Assembly (NCBI GenBank): GCA_029941485.1
Contig: JAPYOZ010000021.1
Coordinates: 1-16,191, forward strand
Reading direction: 5' to 3'
DNA: 16,191 nucleotides
Source of the DNA: Gammaproteobacteria bacterium
Lineage (GTDB): Bacteria > Pseudomonadota > Gammaproteobacteria > PS1 > Pseudothioglobaceae
This document shows, in pieces, positions 15,365 through 16,191 of this stretch (within the stretch, counting starts at the first letter, position 1; every line of letters begins with the position of its first letter). The notes beneath the pieces are model-generated. The model made no database searches and was not told where the DNA came from. It saw only the letters and a list, made by a program, of their open reading frames with translations. The translations under genes and the position numbers were made by a program.

Positions 15365-16191
15365 TTACTTTATGTCTTTAATAAAATTAACGAATTGCTC
15401 AACCCAACGATTACCCCCAACGCTTCTTAAATGCGTATAGGTGGCAAGTAAGTTGTGGATTAAAATTCCATCGTGCTTATTATCCACACCCACTCCGCGT
15501 AAAACCTGATAAGCATAGCGTGTATTAGGGGCGATATTCTCTAACTTGGAGTAATGAAATTCATGAGCGTAAATATGCTCTGATACGTCCTTCCAAAGAT
15601 GTTCGTTAGTTGGTGCTAATTGCACATACCCTCTGCCAATTGGCTTAGACGTCATTTGTGTGTCAGCATCAATCACACCAACCATGTCATACGATTGCCC
15701 TTGGTAAGTAATTTTATTACTTAAATACATGAGTCCACCGCATTCTGCATAAGTAGGCAAGCCCGCTTGGATTTTAGTTTTAATATCGGTTAATAAAGAC
15801 TGGTTGGCTGACAAAGCCTCTAATTGCATTTCCGGAAAACCGCCGCCAATAAACAAGGCGTCTGCCTTAGGCAGTTGAGCGTCTGTCAATGTATCAAAAT
15901 ACACCAAATCAACGCCTAATGATTCGAACGCATTAAGGTCATCTTGGTAATAAAAACCAAAAGCACTATCCTTGGCCACTGCCACTGTGATTGATGATGT
16001 TGTATTGTTAATAACGGGTGTTGATGATTCGATGGTTTTTTGATTAATACCAATCAGTCGATCTAAATCAACTTGGTCAGCAATGTGCTTAGCCGCTGTA
16101 TCAATAAATTTTTGTGATTCAGGGGTTTCATTGGCTGGCATTAAGCCTAAATGACGTTCATCAATAATGAGTTCTGTCGATCGTCTAATAG
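15365..16191 (-). CDS. dsrN: DsrN, siroheme amidase / cobyrinate a,c-diamide synthase homologue, N-terminal part outside window
   Basis: Only the C-terminal 274 residues are visible. The frame is open through the window edge, and the upstream residues DERHLGLMPANE are the conserved boundary segment of CobB/CbiA-family proteins, so the first Met-initiated frame at 16141 is not the real start. The glutamine amidotransferase domain shows FGFYYQDDL, the FIGGGFPE turn, the cysteine nucleophile in YAECGGLMYL (residue 134 counted from that internal Met), GRGYVQL and the HEFHYS histidine. In cobalamin makers the protein amidates cobyrinate. With a cysteine-free DsrR directly downstream, it is better read as DsrN, which is thought to make the amidated siroheme of reverse DsrAB. 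CobB cannot be excluded without the upstream genes. Confidence 0.87.
   Translation of the reverse strand, partial: IRRSTELIIDERHLGLMPANETPESQKFIDTAAKHIADQVDLDRLIGINQKTIESSTPVINNTTSSITVAVAKDSAFGFYYQDDLNAFESLGVDLVYFDTLTDAQLPKADALFIGGGFPEMQLEALSANQSLLTDIKTKIQAGLPTYAECGGLMYLSNKITYQGQSYDMVGVIDADTQMTSKPIGRGYVQLAPTNEHLWKDVSEHIYAHEFHYSKLENIAPNTRYAYQVLRGVGVDNKHDGILIHNLLATYTHLRSVGGNRWVEQFVNFIKDIK

Overview
The window is AT-rich, densely packed chromosomal DNA from a gammaproteobacterium, most likely a sulfur oxidiser of the SUP05/Thioglobus/thiotrophic-symbiont type. Three things support this. The block psiE-lpxK-ycaR-kdsB carries the usual gammaproteobacterial lipid A/Kdo order. lolC-lolD and tsaE-amidase are also typical pairs. 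The right edge holds a siroheme-amidase-type glutamine amidotransferase (dsrN) followed by a cysteine-free A-type-scaffold homologue (dsrR), the usual 3' end of the reverse-Dsr sulfur oxidation operon. The genus is an inference; no marker gene here fixes it.

Layout, left to right. (1) 1-3399, minus strand: a tight series psiE, lpxK, ycaR, kdsB, folD and a truncated glutaredoxin-like gene, mostly with 1-4 base junctions. (2) 3458-5363, plus strand: lolC and lolD of the lipoprotein release system, with lolD overlapping panD tail to tail. (3) 5350-9437, minus strand: infA, tRNA-Leu(CAA), oadG, oadA and oadB (a Na+-pumping oxaloacetate decarboxylase), then a nested palindromic element and panD. 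(4) 9576-10397, plus strand: metF. (5) 10404-12238, minus strand: a DUF72-like protein of unknown role, hemD, an inverted repeat with an embedded promoter, and a small HTH/coiled-coil protein. (6) 12289-14812, plus strand: a Na+/Ca2+ exchanger, tsaE and an N-acetylmuramoyl-L-alanine amidase in overlapping frames. (7) 15026-16191, minus strand: dsrN (cut by the window edge) and dsrR.

Most genes are housekeeping: outer-membrane assembly (lpxK, kdsB, lolCD), one-carbon and methionine metabolism (folD, metF), pantothenate (panD), tetrapyrroles (hemD, which supplies the uroporphyrinogen III precursor of siroheme, the cofactor that DsrN is thought to amidate), translation (infA, tRNA-Leu, tsaE), and cell-wall splitting at division (amidase). 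Sodium coupling appears twice, in OadGAB and in the exchanger. There is no stretch over 300 bases without a gene. The largest gaps are 14813-15025 (213 bases, between convergent operons) and 5719-5885 (167 bases, holding the palindromic element). No rRNA, CRISPR array, insertion sequence, prophage or integrase was found.

The most interesting points are the infA stop codon abutting the first base of tRNA-Leu with no spacer, the nested palindrome at 5783-5864, the paired inverted repeat and promoter in front of the HTH gene, the unexplained partner of hemD, and the dsr operon terminus. I do not see a convincing wholly new multi-gene system here.
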